Positions 12,571 to 22,980 of a stretch of DNA of 64,000 nt are shown piece after piece. The notes below the pieces were generated by a model. It was not told the DNA's origin and made no database searches. It was given only the letters and a program-made list of their open reading frames with translations. The position numbers and the translations under genes are program-made. Origin of the DNA: Torreya grandis (Eukaryota; Streptophyta; Pinopsida; Cupressales; Taxaceae); contig JARHVA010003184.1 in NCBI GenBank assembly GCA_037957365.1, positions 456,501 through 520,500 of the forward strand, written 5' to 3'. Position 1 is the stretch's first letter. Each line of letters starts with the position of its first letter.

Positions 12571-13529
12571 GGTCGACAAAAGCACCCTTCGAAAGGGTCA
12601 TTTTCAAAGAAGGCCGCAAAGGTAAATTCTTTTGGATTTTTGTTTAAGGCAGTTGAAAAAGACTAAGGCAAGAAATAATTCTTTTTGACTTTTATCTGAA
12701 GGAATTCCTTCGGACAAAAAGTCCAAAGGAATTTGGGAAAGCAGCTGCGAGCAGAAAGCTCAAAGAAATTTCTAAAGAGGCAAAGTGATCGGAACAATTC
12801 TACAAAAAATTTGTCTGCAAGAAATATCCACAGACTTTTTTTCCATAGGAATTGTCTACGAGAGAAAGCCCGGGGAAAATGCCCATGGAAACAATCTGCA
12901 GGAAAGCCGTGAGAGACTGCCGAAGATAAAAGGCTGCCAAAGGACCCTGAAGGGTAGATGCCCTTACGAGGGACTCTCGGCTACCAAATTGAAGGACATT
13001 TCCTCGAAGCTGAAGGGTCACCTTCCCTTCGAGAAGATGTAAAACCAAAAATCTAAAGGGTCACCTTCCCTTCGGGAGGATGCAAAATAGGAAAGCCAAA
13101 GAAAGACCAAGGGGTGACGTGCCCGAAGATGTCAAATTCTAGAACAGTGAACTAGCTGTTGAAAGCGTATTGATAGGTGTGTGAACGTTAATTTCAAAGC
13201 TCATAAAATAGTTGTTAATACTTGTAGATTTAAATCTATGGACCTGAATACATTCAAAGGCTTTAAGGCCAAGACCTACAGAAAGCGACTAAGGAATAGA
13301 ACAGCAAATTGAATCAAGGACCCAATTAAATTAACCAAAAAAGAAGGAATGATGAAGAAGGATCAGATCGCTAGGTGGAAATTAAAAGATGCAAACTTTC
13401 AATAGCATGACTTGTTTATCTGCATTGAGAAAAGCAAATGGGTAGATGCCCCTAAGTTCTAGTCTGTCTTCTTAACAAATTTCAATGCAACATGATGGGT
13501 TACTATTCCCGAGTCCTTCTTGAAGATGT

Positions 13530-13538
13530 TATATAAAG
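13530..13538 (+). promoter_or_regulatory. TATA box of element A LTR
   Basis: TATATAAAG lies in a well conserved block, and the 3' LTR has TATATAAGG at 19697-19705. Transcription would begin about 30 bp downstream, giving a U3 of about 1.95 kb. Confidence 0.6.
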
Positions 13539-14148
13539 GACTCTCTTGTTAGTGTAAAGGGATCTCTTTTTGACAATCAAAAATAAAATTCTACCCAAAT
13601 TGGAAGGCATTACTGAGACTTTGAGCTCAAATTGTTGATCATATTTTGTTATTAGAATAAGAAAGCAAGTGACTATTCAGACTTTGTGTTGTGATATCTT
13701 TGTTATTGGGGAAACTGTTCTTATGTCTTTTTCCTTGAAATATTTTTTGTTCCTTTAATTCAACAAGCAATATTAGTGAAAGTAGTTAGGAAGGTGTCCT
13801 GAAGAGTTAAATGTGGAGAGACTTTGTGACCCCATAATTGCCTTTAGTGTGTTTTCTTTTCATTTCTGTGTAAAGGACGTTGAGACGACTTTGTGCCCTC
13901 ATTGTCCTTCGTATCTTACTCTTGAGAAATTCAGGTGGAGACTTTGTGCTGCATCTCGATTTGCTAGTTACTACGTCCTTAGTTACATTTTTCTTTTACT
14001 ACCAGGAGTATTCTTGTGGTTGGATGAATAGTACTTTTGAAAGAAGAGTAGTGTTTTTTGTCATTTTCCTTAAGTTTTTCCTTTGATCCACATGCATCAT
14101 CTCTGAAAAAAGAGAGATGGATCGTTTGTCCTACCCTTGAGTATTATT

Positions 14149-14151
<3 letters not shown>

Positions 14152-14209
<58 letters not shown>

Positions 14210-14226
14210 TATATATATATATATAT
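14152..14226. repeat. TA dinucleotide microsatellite
   Basis: About 37 nearly perfect TA repeats lie near the end of the 5' LTR of element A. The 3' LTR has only about ten (near 20322-20341), so the tract changed length after insertion. Confidence 0.95.
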
Positions 14227-14379
14227 CCATAGGGAACCTCCCCTTGATGAGAGGAGAGATTAGTCCCCTTTTGATGTGGTAAACCTACACATTTGGACAA
14301 CCAATCTTCCTACTTTGGCTGATCAGACCTATTTTGTTTATCAGTACGTTGATCGACAAAATATTCAACCAACAATTTT

Positions 14380-14397
14380 TGGCGACTCCGCTGGGGA
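14380..14397 (+). promoter_or_regulatory. Element A primer-binding site, tRNA-Arg type
   Basis: TGGCGACTCCGCTGGGGA begins 5 nt after the LTR end. It is complementary to the 3' end, including CCA, of a plant tRNA-Arg whose acceptor stem starts GACTCCG. The Tat/Ogre group is known to use tRNA-Arg primers. The isoacceptor was recalled, not searched. Confidence 0.75.
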
Positions 14398-14701
14398 TAT
14401 ACATAATTTTGTGTAATTTAGAACCTCAAGTTTCAGATTGAAACATCACATGTGTCTTACCCATTATCATTATAACCCTTATCCATTATAGACTCTGGCG
14501 ACTCCATTTCATGTCTTATCCATTATCCATTTATAGCCTTACCATCTTCCTCCACCTCTGTTATTTTATCTAGACTGCAAAAACCAGAGCTGTAATGAAA
14601 GAGTGCGCAGTTTAATGCCCCAAGCTTCAAACTAAAGCAAGGGCAATTCTTTTCCATTTTTGTTTCACAATCTGGGAGATTCAAGGTATACATGAAGCCA
14701 A

Positions 14702-17563
14702 AGGACTAAAGGTATTGTTGACCCTGTATTCGAGTTGGTACAGCAAAGTGATTTTAATATGTTTCCTTCACCATCTCATCTCCAACGAACCAAGAGCTTT
14801 CTTCCTACTAAAGTCAGATCTCCATTACCAGATGAAGTATCTACTTCTATTATTGATAAAGCTTTGCCAATAATTACCCCTCTAAGATTTGTTATTCCTC
14901 CTTTTCATAATCCTATAATGGCAGTTCAATGCCCTTAGAGAAATGCTTTTGGTCCTCTCAATCTTACTACACCTCTACATGAGCTTCCACACAGTTCAAG
15001 GAAGAATTTCCCCAAATTCTATGGTGATGGGAAAGTTCATCTTGATGAACACATTGCACCCTTCATCATAGCTTGTGGAGTAATTGGAGTAGAATTTGAA
15101 GATGTAGCAGTCAGGCTATTTGTAGAAACATTACAAGGTACTGCTGTAGATTAGTTTTATCATCTACAAGCTTGGTCAGTAACTGATTAGAATACCCTCA
15201 AAGCTAAGTTTGAATCTAGATTCAAACCTGTAGAAGATGCACATGCACTTTTGGCTCAACTTATATAGATGAAGAAAGAGCCTCATGAACCAATAAGGGA
15301 CTTTATAGCCAAATTTGACAAATTGAGGAACAGAATTCCTATAATTGCTCGACCTACAGCTGAGAATCTCAAATACTTCTTCATTAATTCTCAGTTACCT
15401 GAAGTAAGTTTTCTTTTGAGACGTGCTGGTCAAATAGATCTTGCTGCAGCTCAACTTTTGGCCACTAAGGTAGAAGATGATCTCATCTTAGTAGGAAACA
15501 TAAGAAGAGATCCAGATAGAAATAGACCTTCATCATCTTCTGAATAGTCATTTATAGGCACCACTGATCCAATGGTGAAAAAGCTGGCAAATAAACTTCA
15601 AGCCTTGAAAAGACAAATGGTGCAAGGAATGTCTTTTGCTCCTTCATACAGAGATATGCCAAGAAGGACATTTCCAAATCAATCATATCAAGGCAATGCT
15701 GCCAGGAATCAAGGGCAACCAGATCATCTTCCTCCCCCACAAGGGAAACTTGCCCTTGAAGCTCCTCCATTCAATTCAGCAATGGGATATCTTGAAGTAG
15801 AATTAGAGTTCTCTTTCCAACCTAAATTGAATCCAGAAAATGACACTGATATCCTTATAAAAAATCAAGAGGAATCAGCTGGTGACTCCCACATTAGTTT
15901 CTTGAACTACCAGGATGAACCCAAAAGTAAAGGAGAAGATATTGATGGATCATATGCAATGTTTACCAGGTCCAAGAACCAATCAGTCTAGCAAGATGAT
16001 AAAGGGAAGACAGAGGAGCAACCTCAACCAGCAATTACAATTGCTAAGGGTGGAACTACTCTGCCTTTCTAGTCAAAGGATCTAGTGATCACCCAAAATG
16101 TAAGTACATCAATTTCACCTTCACTTTCTACTTCAATTTTACAAACTAGCCCTCCTACCATCCCTCTTAATACCCAAAAGGTTGAAATGCTTTCTTCTGT
16201 TCTTAGTCCAATTCAGTGATTTGACATAATTGATCATGTCAAGAAGACCAAAATTCAAATGTCTGAATTTGAATACTTGCAGTCCAATTTTGATCAATTG
16301 GATAGGTTGGTCCAGTGTGTCAAGAACCAAACCATCCCTACAAGACAAGAGGTTAAGAAAATAATTTTTGATTCCCCAAAGAACATGCTCATTCCAAATA
16401 ATCTTGTCATTACTCCTCCAGCTGCCCTTGGGAAAATAGAACCTTTCTATGTTTCCTTATTGACAAATGGTTATCAACTCAATAATTGCATCATTGATTC
16501 TGGGGCATCTAACAATTTCATGCCTACTAAAATAGCTAAGTCCATGGAGAACAAGCAAGTACCATTACTGGGTCAAATCAAAGATGCCCAATTTGCATTG
16601 GCAGCCTTTTCAGACAAGAGAATTAAGATGACAGTCTTGGTGGCTGACGTCCCAACATCCTATGGCATTTTGCTTGGACAAAATTTCTATAAGGACATGG
16701 GAGGAGAATTAAGCATGGACCTGATTGAGGCAAGAATCCATGTCAAAGGTGTAATGAAGAGATTGTTCCTTGAAAAATAGGCAAAATATGTGTTCACCCA
16801 AACATCAGCCCCTGCAGCACAAATTTTGTTTAAGTCTTTAGGCAGAGGTAATTATTTATTGACCACAGAGGATGTTCATGTTTCTACAAATGAAATTCCT
16901 ATAGTTGACAATCCAAGAATTGATCCAAACAAGACTTCAGGGGATTTGGTAGGATGTAGTATAAATAAAGAAGGGTCTTCCATCTCTAATAAAGAGAAAT
17001 CTAATAGGAGATCAGCTTCTGATGATGCTTGGATCCTGAAATCCAATGGCAGTAATTCTTCCACCAATGATAGAGGTGGGACTTGGTTGATATCTCCTCA
17101 AGGAGATATTCTTCCTTCATGCAATTTTCAAGTCAGCAACACCAAAAAAACAACTAGATGCAAATATTTATTGCTCAAATTAAAAACTGCTCAGGGTGAA
17201 GAGGTCAAACTCCTTCACATCAAAGGAGATGCTAAGCTGATAGTTTGTCATGAGTTTGATGCTGACAATCCAATCATGTGCTGGACTAAACCAGAAGAAC
17301 AACCAATTACAGTAATGGACCATGCTGCTATAAATCAAAATCAGGCAAAGGAACCCTTCACCAAAAAAGCAAGGAGTTATGGCTTTCAAATTGAAGACCA
17401 CATCCTGCCATGGGGCAAGAAGAAAAAAAATCCAAGAGGAAGACACAGAAAATTAGTTTCCTGGTGGAGAGTTCCATTCACCGCTTTTGTGGGCAAAATG
17501 TCTTCTTGCTGGTTTATCAGGATAGAGCACTATTTTTATTGTCTCTCAAGAAGTAGCAACTAA
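14702..17563 (+). pseudogene. Element A gag-protease polyprotein, one frame with nine in-frame stops
   Basis: A single frame runs about 950 codons with no frameshift. The first ATG in frame is at 14759; the true start may be upstream. Gag capsid-like sequence spans about 15010-15500 (KFYGDGKVHLDEHIAPFI, RDFIAKFDKL). A linker carries a Pro/Gln-rich segment at 15570-15780. The protease domain (about 16430-16730) has the DSGAS catalytic motif and a GILLGQNF motif. A C-terminal extension from 16790 matches nothing I recognise and shows no RT, RNase H or integrase motif. Interior stops are TAG at 14936, 15152, 15188, 15266, 15545, 15989, 16070 and 16778 and TGA at 16217; the frame ends TAA at 17561. 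Most stops sit where Gln, Trp or Arg is expected, which fits cytosine deamination in a methylated element. Confidence 0.8.
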
Positions 17564-17684
17564 AATACTTCAATTCTTGAAGTATCAGATCATTTCATCT
17601 ATACATATGTATATTTGTATAGTTTTTAATTATGTTTTGCTTTGTTTATTTCCATTTTTGATGCCTTTCATTTCTGGGTAGCAT

Positions 17685-17784
17685 GACTCTGTAGCCTAAT
17701 GGTACACATGAAGACACTGGAGATTCTGGATTCTACTCCCTTCAATTCTTTTTGCAATTGATATAAGTTCTCCAATTGGAGCCA
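17685..17784 (+). other. tRNA-Arg-derived sequence upstream of element A 3' LTR
   Basis: GACTCTGTAGCCTAATGG at 17685-17702 matches the 5' half of plant tRNA-Arg (GACTCCGTGGCCCAATGG as recalled) with three transitions. GGAGATTCTGG followed by GATTCTACTCCC (17719-17740) matches the variable/T-arm region including the B box. A second match to the tRNA 3' end, TCTCCAATTGGAGCCA (17769-17784), comes about 30 nt later, 2 nt before the LTR. That last part is the near reverse complement of this element's own PBS. The 100-nt span is therefore a tRNA-Arg with an inserted or expanded segment in its 3' arm. It cannot fold as a functional tRNA. Confidence 0.65.
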
Positions 17785-17786
17785 GT

Positions 17787-20494
17787 TGTTGTCTCCCAAA
17801 AATATCACTCATTTTTTAGACAACATTTAATCTATTTTGGTCTTACAGACCAAAATTGTCTCTTCCCTTTCTGAAATTTATCCTGGGCATTCAAACTCCT
17901 CATTTTTCAAGCTTCTCAGGATCTATGGACTCTGTAGGAAGATAAATCTATGGACTCTGTAGGCCAAGTTCAATGGGCTCTATAGGTTTATTTCTATGAA
18001 CTTGGTTTATACGAACTCTGCATGCAGGTTCATTTTTACAGGTTCAAAGGCTTCTACAGGCGGGTTCAATCAAAAGAATCAGTTTCCAACACTTAAGTCA
18101 TTTTTTAGAATGGTTCATCACATTGGTTCAATCAAAAATGTCCATTGGCAAGCATCTAAGCAAGGATCCAACCATTGAACTGTTGAACCTTGAACAATTT
18201 TGGTTCAACGGGTACAACAAGTTCAAAGGTTCAATGTCATTGGCAAGAGTTAAGCACTTCATCAAGGTTCAAAGTTCAACTAATTCATGGTTCAACGACT
18301 TCTAAACACTTATCAAAGAGAAGAAGGCTTGAACCATTAAACCTTTGAACCATTGAACCACTTTGGTTCAAAGGTTCAACGGGTTCAAGGTTCAACAAGT
18401 TCAAAGGTGGGTTCAATCAAATGGTTCAAAGGCGGGTTCAACCAAGCGGTTCAATGCTTTGGTTCACTCAGTTGGTTCATCTGCTTGATTCAATGATTTG
18501 TTTCAAAGGCTTGGTTCAATTAAAGGGTTCATCAGCTTGAACCATTTTGGTTCAAAGCTTGGTTCATCGGCTTGGTTCAACATTTGGTTCAACCAAGCAG
18601 TTCAATAAAACAGTTCACTCAGTTGGTTCAATCAAAGGGATCATCGACTTGGTTCAAAGCTTGGTTCAAAGGAGCGGTTCAAATTCAAAAGTTCAAAGAA
18701 GCCTCCCGAAGGACAAGTGCCCTTGCGGAGGGCACTTGGTCGACAAAAGCACCCTTCGGAAGGGTCATTTTCAAAGAAGGCCATAAAGGTAAATTCTTTC
18801 AGATTTTTGTTTAAGGAAATTGAAAAAAACTAAGGCGAGAAATAATTCTTTTAGACTTTTGTCTGAAGGAATTCCTTCAGACAAAAAGTCTGAAGGAATT
18901 TGAGAAATCAGCTGCGGGCAGAAAGCCCGAAGAAATTTCCAAAGAGGCAAAGTGATCAGAATAATTTTGCGGACTTTTTGTCTGCAGGAAATATCCACGG
19001 ACTTTTTATCTGCGAGAATTGTCTGCGGGAGAAAGCCTAGGGAAAATGCCTGCGAAAACAATCTGTAGGAAAGCCGTGAGAGACTGCTGAAGATAAAAGG
19101 CCGCCAAAGGACCCCGAAGGGCAAATGCCCTTACGGGGGACTCTCGGCTGCCAAATTGAAGGACATTTCCTTGAAGCTTAAGGGTCACCTTCCCTTCGAG
19201 AAGATGTAAAACTAGAAATCTGAAGGGTCACCTTCCCTTTGGGAGGATGCAAAATAGGAAAGCCAAAGAAAGACCAAGGAGTGACATGCTCGAAGATGTC
19301 AAATTCTAGAACAACGAACTAGCCGTTGAAAGCATATTAACGAGTGCGTGAATGTCAATTTCAAAGCTCATAAAATAGTCATTGATCCTTATATATTTAA
19401 ATCTATGGACCCGAATGCATTCAAAGGCTTTAAGGCCAAGACTAGCAGAAAGTGACTAAGGAACAAAATAGCAAATTGAATCCAGGACCCGATTCAATTA
19501 ACCAAAAAATAAGGAACGATGAAGAAGGATCAAATCGCCAGGTGGACATTGGAAGATGCAAACTTTCAATAGCGTGACTTGTTTCTCTGCATTGAGAAAA
19601 GAAAATGGGTAGATGTCCCTAAGTTCTAGCCTGTCTTCTTAATAGATTTCAATGCAACATGATGGGTTACTATTCCCGAGTCCTTCTTGAAGAGGCTATA
19701 TAAGGTACTCTCTTGCTAGTGTAAAGGGATCTCTTTTTGACAATCATAAATGAAATTCTGCCTAAATTGGAAGGCATTACTAAGACTTTGAGCTCAAATT
19801 GTTGATCATATTTTGTTATTGGAATAAGAAAGCAAGTGATTTTTTAGAATTTGTGCTATGATATCTTTGTTATTGGGGAAATTGTTCTTATGTCTTTTTC
19901 CTTGATATATTTTTTGTTCCTTTAATTCAACAAGCAGAATTAGTGAAAGTAGTCAGGAAGGTGTCTTGAAGAGTTAACTGTGGAGAGACTTTGTGCCCTC
20001 ATAATTGCCTTTAGTGTGTTTTATTTTCATTTTTGTGTAAAGGACCTTGGGACGACTTTGTGCCCTCATTGTCCTTCGTATCTTACTCTTGAGCAATTCA
20101 GGTGGAGACTTTGTGCTGCATCTCGATTTGCTGGTTACTATGACCTTAGATACATTTTACTTTTACTACCAAGAGTATTCTTGTGGCTGGCTGAATAGTA
20201 CTTCTGAAAGAAGAGGAGTGCTTTCTGTCATTTTCCTTGAGTTTTTATTTTGATCTACACGCATCATCTCTGAAAAAAGAGAGATGGATGGTTTATCCTA
20301 CCCTTGAGTATTAATTTTTGTTTATATATATATATATATATCATATCCATAGGGAACCTCCCCTTGATAAGAGGAGAGATTAGTCCCCTTTTGATGTGGT
20401 AAACCTACACATTTGGACGATCAATAGTCCTACTTTGGCTTATCAGACCTGTTTTGTTTATCAGTACGCTAATCAACAAAATATTCAACCAACA
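17787..20494 (+). repeat. Element A 3' LTR
   Basis: It begins TGTTGTCTCCC and ends AACCAACA. It contains the GGTTCA array (18110-18690), the conserved hairpin (18715-18737), TATA box (19697-19705), GAGACTTTGTG motifs (19980-20120) and a short TA tract. Reading frames in 17996-19188 and 19980-20253 are repeat-derived shadows. Confidence 0.88.
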
Positions 20495-20536
20495 AGCAAC
20501 ATCATATTATCTTCCCAAATAGATTCACCATACCCA

Positions 20537-21598
20537 TGTGGCTCAAAAACATGTTCTCCCTTAATCAAACATCCTTATATTTGTCAACAATGGCGGTAAG
20601 CTCCTCCAATGCCTCAAGAACACTCCATAAAACCTAGGCTCATGATTCTGAATCACTAAACTAGCCTATCAATGAAGCTTGAAAGTAAAATCTACGATCA
20701 AATGAAAAACCTTGTGGAAATAATTTAGTATTATAACTTTGCAATATTTAAGATTTGAAGATATTTGAGCATAATAACCTTACACCAAAAATAGCTTTTA
20801 ATTCATGTCCATGGCCTCTCTATTTATAGATTTTTGAGATTGGTCAAGATCAACCATGACCATCCATCTCAAGATTGAGATGTGTGGCCATGGATAATCC
20901 TAATATTTGTAATTAAATTCATAAATATTCTCAAGATAAATAAGCATTAAAGAGGCATGGGAGGCATTAACTAGGCATGGGTGACCGATAATCTTGATAT
21001 TTTATGCACTTATGGCTTGATGGATGCCACCCCATAGATGATGTCACTAGGTGATGTAGATATTCAAAATAATTTTCCAATAATGAGATATTCAAAAATA
21101 TCTATGGAATTCCTACTTAATCTCTTAAATTGGATCAATTAGCTTAAGTAATCTTAATCAAGTTTAATGTAATTCTTTATAAATTGGTGCACAATTAATC
21201 AAAATGGTCAAAAAGTCATATTATTGGGTCATAATTTGACTAGAGAGTAATTAGAAGACAATGTTAGATGCATTGGACTTGTATTCCCATTTAGGATGTT
21301 ACCAAAACCAAATAACAATGGTACGTGACGTGTACCAATGAATTAGAAGAAAAGAGTGATCGAGAGCACTAAATGGAAAAATCGTCATTTTGACTCAAAA
21401 TGATTTGATCAAAGTTAGCTGGCCCATAAAATGCATTGCCCTATTTAGGGATACTTTGACCTAAACTATCACTTGTAAGTGACAAGTTCAAACCATTTAG
21501 GGCATTTTATTATTTTTGAACTAAAATATGCATTTGAGTATAATTCGAGTAAGATTGACAATTTCAACATAAATGGTGTTAAGAATTGGATGTCTACA
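20537..21598 (-). mobile_element. Probable solo LTR E (minus strand) in element B gag
   Basis: On the minus strand the sequence starts TGTAGACATCC, a standard plant LTR start, and contains CTATAAATA (20821-20829 on the plus strand). Flanking 5-mers ACCCA (20532-20536) and ACCGT (21599-21603) match at three of five positions. Removing E and A joins gag-like sequence across the gap (SSQIDSPYP to YSYVALTQPHVTTYP). The TATA box and start are visible; the left boundary is inferred from the reading frame. Confidence 0.55.
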
Positions 21599-22980
21599 AC
21601 CGTATATTCATATGTGGCTTTGACTCAACCACATGTGACTACTTACCCATACGTGGAAAATTCTCAACCTCTAACAAATTATCAACATGTCACTCAACCC
21701 CAACCATAGTATGCACCTTACAACCCTTAAGGTACACCACCCTAAACAGGCCTAATGAATATGCTCATGGACAAGATGATAAATCTAGAGTCATCCATCT
21801 CTGGGGATTACAATCTCATATCCTATGACCAAATCTGTAATGAGCCCATCCACCCTTCTGTGCCTATCAAGCCATATCCTCCAAAATTGGAACTTCCCAA
21901 GTTCTCCAAGTTTTAGAGTAAGGAGGATCCTCAGCAGCACCTTAAGGCATTCAAGCATTCATGTTATTTGATTGCCTATGATGATGCCCTCCTTCTCTGT
22001 ACTTTCCCTATGTCTTTATCAGGACCAATATTATATTGATATAATGCCTTAACCAAGCATTTCATCTTCTCCTTCACCCAACTGGCTCAAACTTTCTTGG
22101 ATCACTTTTCAATAAATATCTCCAAGAAGGTTTCCATCATTGATCTCTACTCTATCCAGTAGTTTGATGATGAATCTATTGCCAGTTTTGTAGCTCGTTG
22201 GTGGAGCCTAATCGATCAGCTTTCCTTCTCCCTACCTCAACTTGAATTCATAGAGTTCTTTGCTCGAGCATGTGCCAAACACATTTCTTCCACTTTATGT
22301 GTTCAAAGTTTCTGAACTTTTGATGAAGCTTTCACCATGGCATGTAAATTAGAGAACAAAGCCATTGATGAAGGAAAACTAAAACTAAAAAACAAGAACT
22401 CTTCCTAAAAAACCAATGAGACTTCCTCCTCCAAATTAAATAACCAAACTAATATCGAGACCAAAATGAAAGCCACTAGAAAAATGGTTGTCCTTAAATC
22501 CAATTCCCCATCATCTACCAACCAACTAAATTCCTTTGTTTCCTCAAAGCAAAACCCAAGAAACCAAAACCAGAACACCCAAAAGAAATTTACTCTAGTT
22601 GGTGAGTCTTATGCTAAAATTTTAGAGAAGCTATTAAAATCTAATATCATATAGCTTCCTCCTATAAAACCACCTCAACAATTTGATTCTTCTCATCCAA
22701 CACCTACTTGGTACAACAAGAATGATTTATGTGCCTTTCATCGAGTAATAGGGCATGATGTTAGCAAGTGCAACACCTTAAAGAGTGTTGTCCAATCTCT
22801 CATTGATAAGGGGGAGCTTGTGTTGGATAACCCCAATATACCTCAAAATTAGGACCTTGACATCTTAAGGTAGCCCTTCCCCAATCATGCACCTATAAAA
22901 AATGAGAGCAACACAGTTGAGTTCTTTCACGATGCCCATACTATTAACATGATTCTTGGCACACTCGTTGTTGAATAACC
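21599..22980 (+). pseudogene. Element B gag: capsid domain and first CHHC knuckle, decayed
   Basis: After a Tyr/Pro/Gln-rich lead-in (TYPYVENSQPLTNYQHVTQP), the Tat-type Gag capsid block runs about 21865-22390: LPKFSKF, HLKAFKHSCYLIAYDDALLL, LYSIQ-stop-FDDESIASFVARW. A knuckle-like CAFHRVIGHDVSKC motif (spacing C-X2-H-X4-H-X4-C) lies at 22730-22771. It would bind the element RNA and build the particle. Several stops interrupt the frame, mainly TAG in place of Gln. Confidence 0.75.

Larger units (their letters stand above)
11602..14374 (+). repeat. Element A 5' LTR
   Basis: This is colinear with 17787-20494 and ends AACCAACA in both copies. Its parts in order are: a GGTTCA-rich array (11895-12535), a hairpin-rich block (12540-13080), a TATA box at 13530, three repeats of a GAGACTTTGTG motif (13815-13950) and a TA microsatellite (14152-14226). 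Reading frames at 11947-12171, 12173-12666, 12785-13048 and 13813-14282 come from these repeats, not from genes. Confidence 0.88.
11602..20494 (+). mobile_element. Element A: non-autonomous gag-protease LTR retrotransposon
   Basis: LTRs lie at 11602-14374 (2773 bp) and 17787-20494 (2708 bp) and flank an internal region of 3412 bp. The internal region encodes gag and an aspartic protease in one unbroken frame, followed by an unrecognised C-terminal extension. There is no RT, RNase H or integrase, so A is a gag-pro parasite that must borrow a polymerase and integrase. The 5' LTR begins TATTATC where the 3' LTR begins TGTTGTC. A clean 5-bp target duplication is not seen: AAAGC precedes the 5' LTR and AGCAA follows the 3' LTR, sharing AAGC if the last LTR base is included. 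A is inserted in the gag of element B. Confidence 0.85.

Noticed and set aside
12173..12666. Overlapping plus-strand reading frames of about 100 codons
   Set aside because: They translate the GGTTCA array in three frames (MVQ, WFN, GS repeats) and lie inside the element A LTR; the 3' LTR copies differ in length.
14058..14282. 74-codon frame with an Ile/Tyr run
   Set aside because: The run is the TA microsatellite; the tract has a different length in the other LTR.
17685..17784. A working tRNA gene
   Set aside because: A and B box matches exist, but the acceptor strands do not pair in a normal-length tRNA and the 3' arm has about 30 extra nt, so it is treated as a tRNA-derived relic.
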